Assembly (NCBI GenBank): GCA_047627915.1
Contig: JBLHTZ010000042.1
Span: forward strand, 1-20,739
Direction: 5' to 3'
DNA: 20,739 bases
From: NORP294 sp047627915
GTDB lineage: Bacteria > Bacteroidota > Bacteroidia > Flavobacteriales_E > Vicingaceae
Under the pieces are notes generated by a model. That model saw nothing but the letters and a program-made list of their open reading frames with translations. It made no database searches and was not told the DNA's origin. The position numbers and the translations under genes are program-made. Positions 7,252-16,452 of the stretch are shown here, in pieces (the first letter of the stretch is position 1; the number at the start of each line of letters is the position of its first letter).

Positions 7252-9783
7252 GTGCTAAGAAAACCCCTATATAGCTTACTTGTTTTACTTTTATTTCACT
7301 TTTCAGCGATGGCTCAAAACAGCGCCATTATAAAGGGAAAGGCAACTACAAAAAGGGGTAAACTTATTGAAGGCGTTAACATTACTACAAGCAACAACAG
7401 GACTGGTGTAATCACTGACTCAACAGGGACGTACGCCATTAGAATTCCAGCCAACCAAGATGTTATTATAAGCATTACCCACATTAGTTTTGAATCTCAA
7501 CAATGGAAAGTGAGGCTAGATAGCGGTGAAACGAGAGAATTTGATATCAAATTAAAGGGTTCCAACTACTCGATACCTGAAGTAGAAGTCAAAGGAGAGA
7601 AAGATCGAGACAATACAATGGAAAGTATTGATCCCAAAAACATTAAATACATTCCCTCTCCCAATGGAAGTGTTGAAGCAATTGTAAAAACTCTACTAGG
7701 AGTTTCTTCGAATAACGAGCTAACTTCTCAATATAATGTAAGAGGTGGAAGTTTTGACGAAAATTTAGTTTACGTAAATGATATTGAAATCTACCGCCCT
7801 TTTCTAACTCGAAGTGGCAACCAGGAAGGGTTGAGCTTCATTAATGCAGACTTAATTCAGAACATTGACTTTTCTGCCGGTGGGTTTGAAGCACGGTATG
7901 GCGATAAAATGTCTTCCGTTTTGGCAGTCGAGTACAAGGAACCAACAGAATTTGCCGGCTCGGTTTCAGGAAGTTTGCAAGGCGGCGCTATTCACATTGA
8001 AGGCTCACCCGGAGATCACCGGTTTACTCACATTACCGGAATTCGCTATCAAAGTAATGCTTATGTGCTGGGTAGTTTAGATACAGATGGTGATTATCGA
8101 CCAAATTTTGCTGACCTTCAAACGTATTTGACCTATGACCTAAGTGAAAAATGGGAAATTGGCTTTTTAGGCAACTATGCTCGAAATCAGTACAACTTCA
8201 TTCCGGAAACTAGAGAAACTTCATTTGGTACCATTCAAGAGGCTTTACAGTTGACAATTTTCTTCGAAGGGCAAGAAGTAACGGACTATCAAACCTATTT
8301 TGGAGCACTTACCAATACCTACCGACCCAACAAGAAACTAGAGCTAAAGCTAATCACTTCTGCTTTTCGTTCAATTGAATCTGAAACTTTTGATATCCTA
8401 GGACAGTACTTTATTGACGAATTGGAACGCGATTTAAGCAGTGACGATTTTGGTGATGTAGCCTTTAACAGAGGTGTTGGGTCATACTTAAACCACGCAA
8501 GAAATTACTTAGATGCTTCTGTTTTGAACGCGCAACATAGAGGTAAGCTATTGCGAGACAATGGGGCCTATGAATGGGGAATGAAATTTCAACATGAAAG
8601 AATTGAAGACGAATTGAAGGAATGGGACTTAATTGATTCCGCTGGTTATTCGCTTCCTAGTGTTAAAACAACACCAGGTGTTGCTCCAAACGGACAGCAA
8701 AGCTTAGAATTATTCAAATCGTATAGGGCCTCGAATACTTTAATCTCAAATAGGTTGATGGGTTACGTGCAACGCAATTTGCGATTTGTTGGTAGTAAAG
8801 ACGGACAATACACGTTAACAGCAGGAATAAGAGCCAACCATTGGGATTTAAATGGAGAAACAGTATTTAGCCCCAGAGTTAATATCGCTTGGCAACCAGA
8901 TTGGGAAAGAGATTTTTTATTCCGATTTAGCACAGGGTATTATCATCAACCAGCATTTTATAGAGAATTAAGAGATTTTGAAGGCAACTTAAACAAAGAC
9001 ATTAAAGCACAACAATCCATTCATTTTGTGCTTGGGGCAGATTATAATTTCACTGCATGGGGAAGACCATTCAAATTTGTGGGCGAGGCGTATTACAAAC
9101 AAATGGACAATATAATTCCTTATGAAATAGACAATGTAAGGATTCGGTATTATGCTGAAAACAGCGCAAATGCTTATGCGGTTGGAGCTGACTTTAAAAT
9201 TAATGGGGAGTTTGTAAAAGGAGTAGACTCTTGGTTAAACATTGGTTTCTTGAATATTCAAGAAGATATAAAAAACGATAGTTATACCACTTACTTTAAC
9301 ACCGATGGAGAAGAAATAAAACCCGGCTTCACTGCAAATAATGACACAGCAAGCTTCCAAGTAACACAACCAGGTCATATTCCAAGACCAACGGATCAAC
9401 GGTTTAACTTGAGTCTATTTTTTCAAGATTACTTACCTAAAAACCCAACGTATAAAATGCACCTGACCTTCCATTATGGTTCCGGGTTGCCTTTTGGTCC
9501 ACCTTCAAATGAAAGATACAAAGACACATTGCGAATACCAGCGTACTTAAGAGTGGATATGGGTTTTTCGAAACAACTGTTGAGCGAAGATACAAAGCTA
9601 CGTGAAGGAAGTCCTTTTAAACATTTCAAATCCATCTGGATTAGTCTGGAGGTATTTAATTTGTTACAGAAAAACAACACCTTATCTTATTTATGGGTGA
9701 CCGATGTAAGCAATAGGCAATATGCCGTTCCTAACTTTTTAACTTCAAGACAATTAAATTTGAGGTTGCAAATGAAGTTTTAA
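7252..9783 (+). CDS. TonB-dependent outer-membrane receptor with carboxypeptidase-like regulatory domain
   Basis: An 843-residue outer-membrane receptor beginning at a GTG. Residues 1-22 are a signal peptide (cleavage after AMA, before QNS). Residues about 25-100 form a carboxypeptidase-D-regulatory-like beta domain (IIKGKATTKRGKLIEGVNIT and the later ISITHISFESQQW). The plug follows at about 120-225: VKTLLGVSSNNELTSQYNVR, GGSFDENLVYVNDIEIYRP and GGFEARYGDKMSSVLAVEYK. The remainder is a beta barrel ending in the aromatic C-terminus LRLQMKF. This architecture is typical of Bacteroidetes TonB-dependent transporters. There is no SusD partner beside it, so it is not a classical polysaccharide-utilisation receptor. 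The cargo cannot be deduced. It stands alone as a transcription unit, divergent from the Nudix gene. Confidence 0.92.
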   Translation: MLRKPLYSLLVLLLFHFSAMAQNSAIIKGKATTKRGKLIEGVNITTSNNRTGVITDSTGTYAIRIPANQDVIISITHISFESQQWKVRLDSGETREFDIKLKGSNYSIPEVEVKGEKDRDNTMESIDPKNIKYIPSPNGSVEAIVKTLLGVSSNNELTSQYNVRGGSFDENLVYVNDIEIYRPFLTRSGNQEGLSFINADLIQNIDFSAGGFEARYGDKMSSVLAVEYKEPTEFAGSVSGSLQGGAIHIEGSPGDHRFTHITGIRYQSNAYVLGSLDTDGDYRPNFADLQTYLTYDLSEKWEIGFLGNYARNQYNFIPETRETSFGTIQEALQLTIFFEGQEVTDYQTYFGALTNTYRPNKKLELKLITSAFRSIESETFDILGQYFIDELERDLSSDDFGDVAFNRGVGSYLNHARNYLDASVLNAQHRGKLLRDNGAYEWGMKFQHERIEDELKEWDLIDSAGYSLPSVKTTPGVAPNGQQSLELFKSYRASNTLISNRLMGYVQRNLRFVGSKDGQYTLTAGIRANHWDLNGETVFSPRVNIAWQPDWERDFLFRFSTGYYHQPAFYRELRDFEGNLNKDIKAQQSIHFVLGADYNFTAWGRPFKFVGEAYYKQMDNIIPYEIDNVRIRYYAENSANAYAVGADFKINGEFVKGVDSWLNIGFLNIQEDIKNDSYTTYFNTDGEEIKPGFTANNDTASFQVTQPGHIPRPTDQRFNLSLFFQDYLPKNPTYKMHLTFHYGSGLPFGPPSNERYKDTLRIPAYLRVDMGFSKQLLSEDTKLREGSPFKHFKSIWISLEVFNLLQKNNTLSYLWVTDVSNRQYAVPNFLTSRQLNLRLQMKF

Positions 9784-9992
9784 TGACATAAATTGTTGGT
9801 TTACTTAAGGCCTTTCTTCGGAACTTAATTGAAAAGTTCAACAACCAGTTAAAGAAATGTTAGATCGGCAAAGTTGTTAGACGGTGGTAATTGCATTAGT
9901 GTAGCTAAAAAGCACAAGTTTACCTTTTGCCTTAAACTCATAAATCTTTGTGCAATGTCTAATATCATTCACTTCATCCATATTAAGAGAGC

Positions 9993-10028
9993 AAAAAAAA
10001 GGGAAAGCGTTCAACGCTTCCCCTTTTA
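9993..10028. terminator. Intrinsic, probably bidirectional terminator
   Basis: The arm GGGAAAGCGT (10001-10010) pairs with ACGCTTCCC (10014-10022) around a TCA loop, giving nine pairs with one bulged A. Flanking A8 (9993-10000) and T4 (10024-10027) tracts extend the stem. On the minus strand the stem is followed by eight U, an excellent terminator about 25 bases past the stop of the T9SS protein gene. On the plus strand it is followed by UUUUAUA and could also end the TonB-dependent receptor transcript. Confidence 0.8.
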
Positions 10029-10050
10029 TAAAAATTAAAATCTGGCTTGA

Positions 10051-10698
10051 CTATCTTAGAATAACCTTTTTAACTGAAGTTTTCCTAGATTCAATTATTC
10101 GCAGGAAGTAAATTCCCTTCTCAACTTCTGTAAAGTTGAGTTTATTACCGTTCAAATCACCCTGACGAACTGCTCTTCCATTAATATCAATCAATTCATA
10201 AGTAAGAGTATTACTTGTGAACACTTGATTGAAAAACAAAATACCGTTAGAAGGATTTGGATAAAATTTAATCTCATTCAAAGCGGTTTGTAACTCAATG
10301 CCAGTCACGTTGCAGTTTGTAACCGTTAAAGAACCCACTGTTATTGTGTTTCCTTTAACATTATCTAAAAAAGCTGAAGCATCAACAGTATATGTGCCAG
10401 GAGACAGGTTCTGTAACGTTGTATTAAATACAGGGTTACTAATTGCTCCTTGGCAAATAAATGAACTTGAATAATCTACTCTAACGTCGATAGTAGTGCC
10501 GCTTACTGTGTATGAAGAAGGACCCTTTGTCCAATTAATACACCCTAAATAGGTAACTACATCAACTTGAGTAGAAGAACAACTGTCTATATTGTTTACT
10601 GTAATCGTCCCCGACTGCACACTGAAATTTTGAGCCGATAAGTTGCAGGAAAACCCTACAAAAAGTAATAAAAATAAATTCGTAATGATTTTTTTCAT
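10051..10698 (-). CDS. Small secreted protein with T9SS type A C-terminal sorting domain
   Basis: A 215-residue exported protein. Residues 1-23 are a Sec signal peptide ending LSA, before QNF. The middle part (about 24-130) is a Cys-containing beta-rich region with Cys at DSCSS, LGCINW, FICQG and TNCNV, plausible disulfide partners outside the cell. It resembles no family I can name. The last 75 or so residues are a T9SS type A sorting domain: FYPNPSNGILFF, then LIDINGRAVRQGDL and VEKGIYFLRIIE, ending KKVILR. The protein should cross the outer membrane by the type IX system and be released or anchored after C-terminal cleavage. It is monocistronic, with a promoter element 26 bases upstream and a strong terminator downstream, consistent with independent expression. 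Confidence 0.88.
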   Translation of the reverse strand: MKKIITNLFLLLFVGFSCNLSAQNFSVQSGTITVNNIDSCSSTQVDVVTYLGCINWTKGPSSYTVSGTTIDVRVDYSSSFICQGAISNPVFNTTLQNLSPGTYTVDASAFLDNVKGNTITVGSLTVTNCNVTGIELQTALNEIKFYPNPSNGILFFNQVFTSNTLTYELIDINGRAVRQGDLNGNKLNFTEVEKGIYFLRIIESRKTSVKKVILR

Positions 10699-10724
10699 CT
10701 ATTATTTGGTTTAGTGTTAAGTAA

Positions 10725-10732
10725 CAAATATA
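10725..10732 (-). promoter_or_regulatory. -7 element TATATTTG upstream of the small T9SS protein
   Basis: On the minus strand, 10732 to 10725 reads TATATTTG, an exact TAnnTTTG match. A TTG lies 24 bases further upstream (10757-10759), slightly beyond the usual spacing. Transcription would start near 10721, giving a leader of about 22 bases before the ATG at 10698. Confidence 0.55.
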
Positions 10733-10850
10733 TAAAATTAACCCGGCACTAAAATACAACTACTAATGTATCTAAAACACTAACCAACAAACAAATAAGC
10801 AGATCGAATTTAAAAATTAAGACTAGACTTGCAATAGTACAACATCTCCT

Positions 10851-12509
10851 CTACAACCCCAGCACTTCAACACCTTGCTCAAACACAACATCAACAGGAA
10901 TTCCCAAGTCCGCTAAACGGGCCAAGTCACTTGCTAAATCTTCTCTAATTATTGTTTCTTCAGCTACCAATTTAGCAACACCTTCATAATCTCCATCGCC
11001 TTGAAGTTTCAAAATTTTAGCAGAAAGTGCATTCATGGCGTCATTCATTTTATCGTAATCAATGGTGTACTTTCCATCTTCGGAACGATTAAATACTCCT
11101 TGGTCTTTGAAAAAATTAAAACGAATCATATTCGCTTTCCCATGTGCAGATGAAGTTCCAAAACGAATCGAACGGAAAATACTCGCCATAAACGTGGTGT
11201 AATAAGATTTTATATCTCCTTCCACTTCGCCTTTTTCGTGCAATTGAGTAATCATGTACAAACCTAAAATATCAGCTTTCCCTTCTTCTAGTGCTGAAGC
11301 ATGTTCTTTCAGTGCTTCTCGAACAGTCCCTTTTCCATTTAAGGTATTTTTAATTCCTAAGCCGTGTGCCACTTCATGAAACATGGTATTGGCAAAAAAT
11401 GCATCAAAGTTGATGTAATCTCTTTGGCTTTCATCTATCAATTCAGCAGCAATCGGCAATAGTATTTTATCAAACTTTGCTTGCATCGCGTTTTTCAATT
11501 GAGACCTTCTTGTACCCTTCTCCAACTGAATTTTTTCATCGTTTGGCAAATTAACAGCTATGGTTTTACTACCAGCATTGCAATCCCCTGCATAATAAAT
11601 CACATCAAAAGCAGCTAACTGAGAATCTGTCCCAGGTTTTTCTGCTTTGTATTTTTCATCTACCGGCAAATTTCTTTGCAATTCCGGTAGCATTGCTGCG
11701 TACTTCTCTAAACGCTCACTCCACTCCATATCTTTCACTAAAACATAGGCTTCGTAAGATGCTTTATTACCAAACAACTGATCTTCGTAGGTTTCTATTG
11801 GTCCACAAATAATATCAATTTGATTTTCTGTCATGTCCATCCAAGCCATGTCAGATTTAAAAAATTCTCCTGTAATTAACGCTTCTGCTCTTAACATTAA
11901 ATGCTTTTTGAGTTGTTCGTTATCGGCGTAATAAGAAGCTCCTAATAATAACTCCGCAGCTTCAGCTAATTCGTCTTTAAAAGCTATATGAAAAGGAACA
12001 CTGGTTAATTTACCTGTTGAATCTCTTCGGATTAAAGTATAAAGTGAACCTTTATTCTCCAAGTTAGAAGTTTCAAACTCCTCTTTTGTCATGTCCTTCG
12101 GATAATAATTTGCACCCAACGGTTTCTCTCCTACTCCCTCAACAAACGGTTTATTGCCGTCTAACCGATCCCAAGGTCCGTAATTGATATTCGCAAACCG
12201 TCTTGTGCTTTCATCTGTAATACTTTCCAAAAACTCTTCCTTGTGGCCATATGCTTGTTTCCAAAAAAGATCGTCCATTATTTGGGCCACTTTAATCAAA
12301 CTTGGAATCATGAGTCTTTGGTTCTCCGTAAGTTTCGAAACATTAGTTGTCAATTTTACACTGACATACTTTTGAAGTCTTTTTTCGGCATCCGTTAACT
12401 CTTTGGGAATTTCCTGAGTTGAAGCCTGCTCGTTATCTGTATTTGGCTTTTCTGTATTTTGACAAGCGATTAGAGCTAAAGACAAGGCAAAAGGAAGTAT
12501 ATTTTTCAT
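10851..12509 (-). CDS. M49 (dipeptidyl-peptidase III)-like zinc peptidase lipoprotein
   Basis: A 552-residue lipoprotein. The signal ends in lipobox LIAC, so Cys16 is the probable lipidated residue. The remainder matches Bacteroidetes proteins related to dipeptidyl-peptidase III. The zinc-binding helix is HEVAHG at residues 378-383 and the second motif is EEGKAD at 408-413, corresponding to the EExxAD-type motif that supplies the third ligand in M49. Canonical DPP III has HEXXGH with one extra residue between the histidines, whereas here it is a compact HExxH. Substrate and peptide-chain specificity are inferred only from the family, but an aminopeptidase-like dipeptide-releasing role in the periplasm is reasonable. 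It diverges from the META-domain lipoprotein, 89 bp between starts. A -33 TTG and near-consensus -7 TACATTTA sit upstream with 20-bp spacing. Confidence 0.8.
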   Translation of the reverse strand: MKNILPFALSLALIACQNTEKPNTDNEQASTQEIPKELTDAEKRLQKYVSVKLTTNVSKLTENQRLMIPSLIKVAQIMDDLFWKQAYGHKEEFLESITDESTRRFANINYGPWDRLDGNKPFVEGVGEKPLGANYYPKDMTKEEFETSNLENKGSLYTLIRRDSTGKLTSVPFHIAFKDELAEAAELLLGASYYADNEQLKKHLMLRAEALITGEFFKSDMAWMDMTENQIDIICGPIETYEDQLFGNKASYEAYVLVKDMEWSERLEKYAAMLPELQRNLPVDEKYKAEKPGTDSQLAAFDVIYYAGDCNAGSKTIAVNLPNDEKIQLEKGTRRSQLKNAMQAKFDKILLPIAAELIDESQRDYINFDAFFANTMFHEVAHGLGIKNTLNGKGTVREALKEHASALEEGKADILGLYMITQLHEKGEVEGDIKSYYTTFMASIFRSIRFGTSSAHGKANMIRFNFFKDQGVFNRSEDGKYTIDYDKMNDAMNALSAKILKLQGDGDYEGVAKLVAEETIIREDLASDLARLADLGIPVDVVFEQGVEVLGL

Positions 12510-12536
12510 GGTTGTAAATTTTGATTTTTCTCTTTA

Positions 12537-12567
12537 TAAATGTATTAATTTGCAGGAGTATTTTCAA
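12537..12567 (-). promoter_or_regulatory. Putative promoter of the M49-like lipoprotein gene
   Basis: Read on the minus strand, TTG (12567-12565) is followed after exactly 20 bases by TACATTTA (12544-12537), one mismatch from TAnnTTTG. This is the usual spacing of the Bacteroidetes -33 and -7 elements. The predicted start near 12533 gives a leader of about 24 bases. Confidence 0.4.
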
Positions 12568-12598
12568 CTTTATATTACGGTTCAAATTTTCTACATTC

Positions 12599-13111
12599 AT
12601 GAAAAACTTAATCCTATTTACAGGCATTGCAATTTTAACTCTAGGTGCATGCAAAAACAAAAAGAAGCTAGTCGAAAAAGAAGAGAGTCAAATAGAAAGG
12701 AGTACTGTTGAGAAATCAACAAACAGTGAAACCATGGCTCCTTTTAGCAAGGATTTGGGTGGCGAATTAGTAGGAAAGTACTGGAAGGCCATTGAAATTA
12801 TGGGAGTGCAAGTAGAAATGCCCGAAGGCATGGAACAAGAACCTTTTCTGAAATTCAACAAAGATGGCAGCATTAAGGCACATGGAGGCTGTAATGCAAT
12901 ATTTGGCAATTACGAGTTAGGCTTTAAAAATTTCATTGAAATTAATGAGTTTTCACAAACAGAAATGGAGTGCTTTTTCGAAAGTTTTGAGGAAAGTTTA
13001 ATTGAAGCATTAACCTACGGAAAACAATATTTACTAATTGAGGAAGACCAAATGCAAATTATTGTTGGAAAAAGAGCTCCGTTGGCAAAATTTAAAGCTG
13101 TTTATTTTTAA
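12599..13111 (+). CDS. META (HslJ-like) domain lipoprotein
   Basis: A 170-residue lipoprotein beginning at the ATG at 12599. The frame stays open further upstream to 12521, but the extra 26 residues would bury the signal peptide, whereas MKNLILFTGIAILTLGAC is a complete lipoprotein signal with lipobox LGAC (Cys18). After a Lys/Glu/Ser-rich linker, residues about 60-170 form a META/HslJ-type domain: GKYWKAIEIMG, then KAHGGCNAIFGNYEL, carrying the hallmark GGCN followed by a Gly-x-Tyr, and the TEMECF motif equivalent to the TxMAC of HslJ. HslJ is linked to heat and novobiocin tolerance in E. coli, but the molecular role is unknown. It is monocistronic, divergent from the M49-like gene and convergent with the RluD gene. 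Confidence 0.85.
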   Translation: MKNLILFTGIAILTLGACKNKKKLVEKEESQIERSTVEKSTNSETMAPFSKDLGGELVGKYWKAIEIMGVQVEMPEGMEQEPFLKFNKDGSIKAHGGCNAIFGNYELGFKNFIEINEFSQTEMECFFESFEESLIEALTYGKQYLLIEEDQMQIIVGKRAPLAKFKAVYF

Positions 13112-13167
13112 CCTCACGTGTTTAATAAACGCTAGATTTTAGTTAGCAAATACAAAGGCTACAATCC

Positions 13168-14235
13168 TTATTCCCCTTCTATTTCGTCAGAATCTTCGTC
13201 TTCTACTTCCAGTTCTCTTCCCATTAAATAACGTTCCCATTTATCGAGTACCTGTTGCATATCATCTGGTAATTCTGAGTTAAACTCCATCCACTCTTTC
13301 GTTTTAGGATGAGTAAACGCTAAGGTTTTTGCATGAAGTGCTTGCCGAGGTAGTATCTTAAAACAATTTTCTACGAATTGCTTGTACTTGGTAAAAGTTG
13401 TTCCTTTTAAAACTCGGTCTCCTCCATATTCTGGATCGTTAAAAAGGGGATGTCCTATGTATTTCGAATGAATTCGAATTTGGTGTGTTCTTCCAGTATC
13501 CAATTTGTACTCGACCAAAGTAACATAACCATAACGCTTCAGTACTTTGTAATTAGTAATTGCCGTTTTCCCAATGTCTCCTTCAGGAAAAACGTCCATA
13601 ATCTTTCTGTTCTTGTGAGAACGCCAAATATTTCCTTCAATCTTTCCTTCTTCTTCCTTCATATCACCCCAAACCAGAGCTTGGTATCTTCTATCTGAAG
13701 TTCTATCAAAAAATTGTTTCGACAAATGGGTTAGGGCATGTTCCGTTTTGGCAATCACCATAATTCCGGTGGTATTTTTATCTAACCGATGCACCAGACC
13801 AGGGCGGCCTTCATTGCCAGCTGCCTCCGGTAAATTTTGAAAATGATAAATTAACGCATTTACCAATGTCCCATCCCAATTGCCATAACCAGGATGTACC
13901 ACCATTTCTGACGGTTTATTAATGACCAATAAAGTATCGTCTTCGTACACAATATCTAATGGAATATTCTCTGGTAAAATTTCTGTTTCTCTTGGAGGAT
14001 ATGGCAACTGAATCGAAATCTCATCATCGGGTTTGACCTTATAATTTGTCTTCACCACCACTCCATTTACCATAATGTTGCCATCTGCGGCAGCCTGCTG
14101 AATCTTATTCCTTGAGGAATTCGCCAACTTATCTGTTAAGAATTTATCAATCCGAATAATCGCTTGTCCTTTATCTGCTACAATATTGTGATGCTCGAAC
14201 ATCTCATCGTATTCAGGTTTTCCTTCTTCGCTCAT
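13168..14235 (-). CDS. 23S rRNA pseudouridine synthase, RluD/RluA family
   Basis: A 355-residue cytosolic pseudouridine synthase. Residues about 27-75 are an S4 RNA-binding domain (IRIDKFLTDKLANSSRNKIQ, then DGNIMVNG). The catalytic domain follows, with HRLDKNTTG carrying catalytic Asp152, and the downstream RTHQIRIHSKYIGHPLFNDPEYGG that is typical of RluC/RluD enzymes. The family converts specific uridines of large-subunit rRNA; S4 plus RluD-like length suggests the helix-69 sites U1911/1915/1917, but the target is not proven. The C-terminal tail is acidic. It is the last gene of the PASTA / T9SS-protein / RluD unit, only 6 bases after the T9SS gene. Confidence 0.93.
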   Translation of the reverse strand: MSEEGKPEYDEMFEHHNIVADKGQAIIRIDKFLTDKLANSSRNKIQQAAADGNIMVNGVVVKTNYKVKPDDEISIQLPYPPRETEILPENIPLDIVYEDDTLLVINKPSEMVVHPGYGNWDGTLVNALIYHFQNLPEAAGNEGRPGLVHRLDKNTTGIMVIAKTEHALTHLSKQFFDRTSDRRYQALVWGDMKEEEGKIEGNIWRSHKNRKIMDVFPEGDIGKTAITNYKVLKRYGYVTLVEYKLDTGRTHQIRIHSKYIGHPLFNDPEYGGDRVLKGTTFTKYKQFVENCFKILPRQALHAKTLAFTHPKTKEWMEFNSELPDDMQQVLDKWERYLMGRELEVEDEDSDEIEGE

Positions 14236-14241
14236 GTTGTC

Positions 14242-16452
14242 TTATTCTGAAAGAATTACCTTCCGGGTTAATTGCTCGCCATTCTCATTTTGAACCTTCA
14301 AAAAGTAAATGCCTTTTGGTAAATGTGCTAAATTAAGTTGACTTTGAAAAGGGGTACTTAATACTAACTTCCCTGTCATGTCTAATAACTGAATGGATTC
14401 TATTCGTTGATCAGAGAGAACTTCTAAATTCAATCCGCCGTTTGTTGGATTAGGGTAGATCTTTAAATCATTTTTAGACAATGAATTTTCTGCTACACTA
14501 ACATCAAATACTCTATTTCTAAAAACTGGACGAAGCATTAAAGCCCCATCTTTAATCCCTGCTGAAGGAACCGACCAAGAACTTCCATTTTGACTAAAAA
14601 ATATTTTGTCCTTGTGGTTTGTATTCAAGTCATAACCAATATTTACACTGTTTGCTCCAACGGTTTTAAAGCCAATATAAAATGTTTGCCCAACCACTAA
14701 TGGAGTGTCCAAACTAAATGTAATCATACCGTTTGGTTCGCTGTATATTGGCCGAGTCGATGCCTCCCGCTCATATAAAACAACTGCAGGCTTAATCGAA
14801 CTCCAAACAATAAGTGTAATTCGTTGCTTGCTTACATCTACTGCTTGAGGTAAAAAATAAGTTTGAAAACCCTTGAGTGTGTCTGAAAACGGGATATCAT
14901 AACGAACCGCCATGTATGCAGTTAACCCATCAATACTTAAAGCAGGATTTACACCGTATCCCGCTTCTGCTGAGCCATCGTCGTAGGCATAATAATCTTT
15001 TAAAACAGTTCTGGAAATTACCGTATCGTTGCTTTCAATGAAGTCCAATCGCGGTCTAAATTGAATGTCAAAAATGGATTCAAAAACTCCGGCAGTATCA
15101 ATCTTAGTAGCCGGAAATTCAAAAGGAGTTGGATATTCAAATCGGAAAAAGGAATTGCCCGGAATTTGTATGAAAGAGCTTGGAATATCCGGAAAAGTAT
15201 AAAAATTTGTGCTGGGGTTAGTTGTATCCGGGACATTTAGAAAATTAAAGACCGACAATGCTCCATTAGTAGCATTTTTCATAAATGTAAAAGCAGAGTC
15301 AGCCATGTAGCTAGCAGGGTTATTTTTATAATGCCACCAAGGCATAGCATAATAATCTTTCAGCATTGACGGTGCATCGTACACGTAAGCAATGTCGTTG
15401 TAAAAATCTTGCGTTGCCGTTCTTCCATTATTCAAATAAACATAATCAACATGCCATGGATCAAACGCTCCCGTGCTATTGGCATAGTTTTTAAATCGAA
15501 ATCGAAACCCATCTTGATGGAATTGATTGGGTACTTTTAATATCACTTGCGAAAATGTGTCAGCAGCGAAACCGATCGAATTCCATGCGCCACTCCAACG
15601 TTTAGTTGATGCATTGTAGAACTCCACAATCAAAGAGTCTTCTTTCTCTGGTTTGTCAAGCGCAAGTCCTTTGGGTTGGTAGAAAAAACTCAGGTACACA
15701 TTCGTGTCAAGTAAGTTCCCTAATCTTAAAGGAACTGAAGGAAGATAATCTGCAACAACACGAAGTGCAATGTCAAAATTATAGGGCAACCCACGTTCAT
15801 TTAAACCATCAAAAGTAGCAACTCCTATTGATGGTGGGTTTAAACCAAAAGTTCTATTGATATACGCTGAACCATCCGTCCACAAATCCTGCCCATTCGA
15901 TGCAACGGTGTAGAATGTTACCGAATCTTGTTCAAATGCTGCATCAACGAACACAGTATCTTTTGGCACGCCGGCTTGTTCGGTATAATTGTATGCAGGA
16001 AAAACGGTGTACAGCAGATACTCTACCGGCGACTTCGTTAATTCTGAATATTGAATGGTAAAAGCAGGGTTTGCTTGTCTTAGTATAGTATCTCCGGAAG
16101 GATTGACTATATATTTAAAAGTGGAATCCTGAGTAAAACCAATGGTGTCTTGGTATGGGCCATTCCCAATTCTAATTTTATAAAAAACGCTATCTGACAA
16201 TCGAGGATCTGTAAGATCTGTGATTCTTTTTCGTTGACGATTCGTTGAGAAATCATCAATAAACGGAAGACTTAACGTATCGTATAAGTAAATGAAATTT
16301 TCTTCAAATACCTCTAGCTTCTCATTTGTCAATTTTGTCGGAGACTGCTGAAAAAGGGCTGGGTTGGAAGTAGGAACTGCCAAATAATCTTGTGCACTCA
16401 ATTGCGCAACAAAAAGCATTACTGCGATTAGTAACTGAAACCCTTTAACCAT
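14242..16452 (-). CDS. Large secreted protein with T9SS type A C-terminal sorting domain
   Basis: A 736-residue exported protein. Residues 1-20 are a Sec signal peptide (cleavage after LSA, before QDY). The bulk is beta-rich and carries no enzymatic motif that I recognise. It contains YYAYDDGSAEAGYG (near residue 485), a phrase I associate with cell-surface T9SS cargo in Bacteroidetes. A lectin- or jelly-roll-like fold is possible but not shown. The last 75 or so residues are a T9SS type A sorting domain: KIYPNPTNGGLNLEV, IQLLDMTGKLVLST and LPKGIYFLKVQ, ending in TRKVILSE. It sits between the PASTA gene and the RluD gene. Its ATG shares one base with the PASTA stop (TAATG), which indicates translational coupling. 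The transcript continues into RluD. Confidence 0.88.
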   Translation of the reverse strand: MVKGFQLLIAVMLFVAQLSAQDYLAVPTSNPALFQQSPTKLTNEKLEVFEENFIYLYDTLSLPFIDDFSTNRQRKRITDLTDPRLSDSVFYKIRIGNGPYQDTIGFTQDSTFKYIVNPSGDTILRQANPAFTIQYSELTKSPVEYLLYTVFPAYNYTEQAGVPKDTVFVDAAFEQDSVTFYTVASNGQDLWTDGSAYINRTFGLNPPSIGVATFDGLNERGLPYNFDIALRVVADYLPSVPLRLGNLLDTNVYLSFFYQPKGLALDKPEKEDSLIVEFYNASTKRWSGAWNSIGFAADTFSQVILKVPNQFHQDGFRFRFKNYANSTGAFDPWHVDYVYLNNGRTATQDFYNDIAYVYDAPSMLKDYYAMPWWHYKNNPASYMADSAFTFMKNATNGALSVFNFLNVPDTTNPSTNFYTFPDIPSSFIQIPGNSFFRFEYPTPFEFPATKIDTAGVFESIFDIQFRPRLDFIESNDTVISRTVLKDYYAYDDGSAEAGYGVNPALSIDGLTAYMAVRYDIPFSDTLKGFQTYFLPQAVDVSKQRITLIVWSSIKPAVVLYEREASTRPIYSEPNGMITFSLDTPLVVGQTFYIGFKTVGANSVNIGYDLNTNHKDKIFFSQNGSSWSVPSAGIKDGALMLRPVFRNRVFDVSVAENSLSKNDLKIYPNPTNGGLNLEVLSDQRIESIQLLDMTGKLVLSTPFQSQLNLAHLPKGIYFLKVQNENGEQLTRKVILSE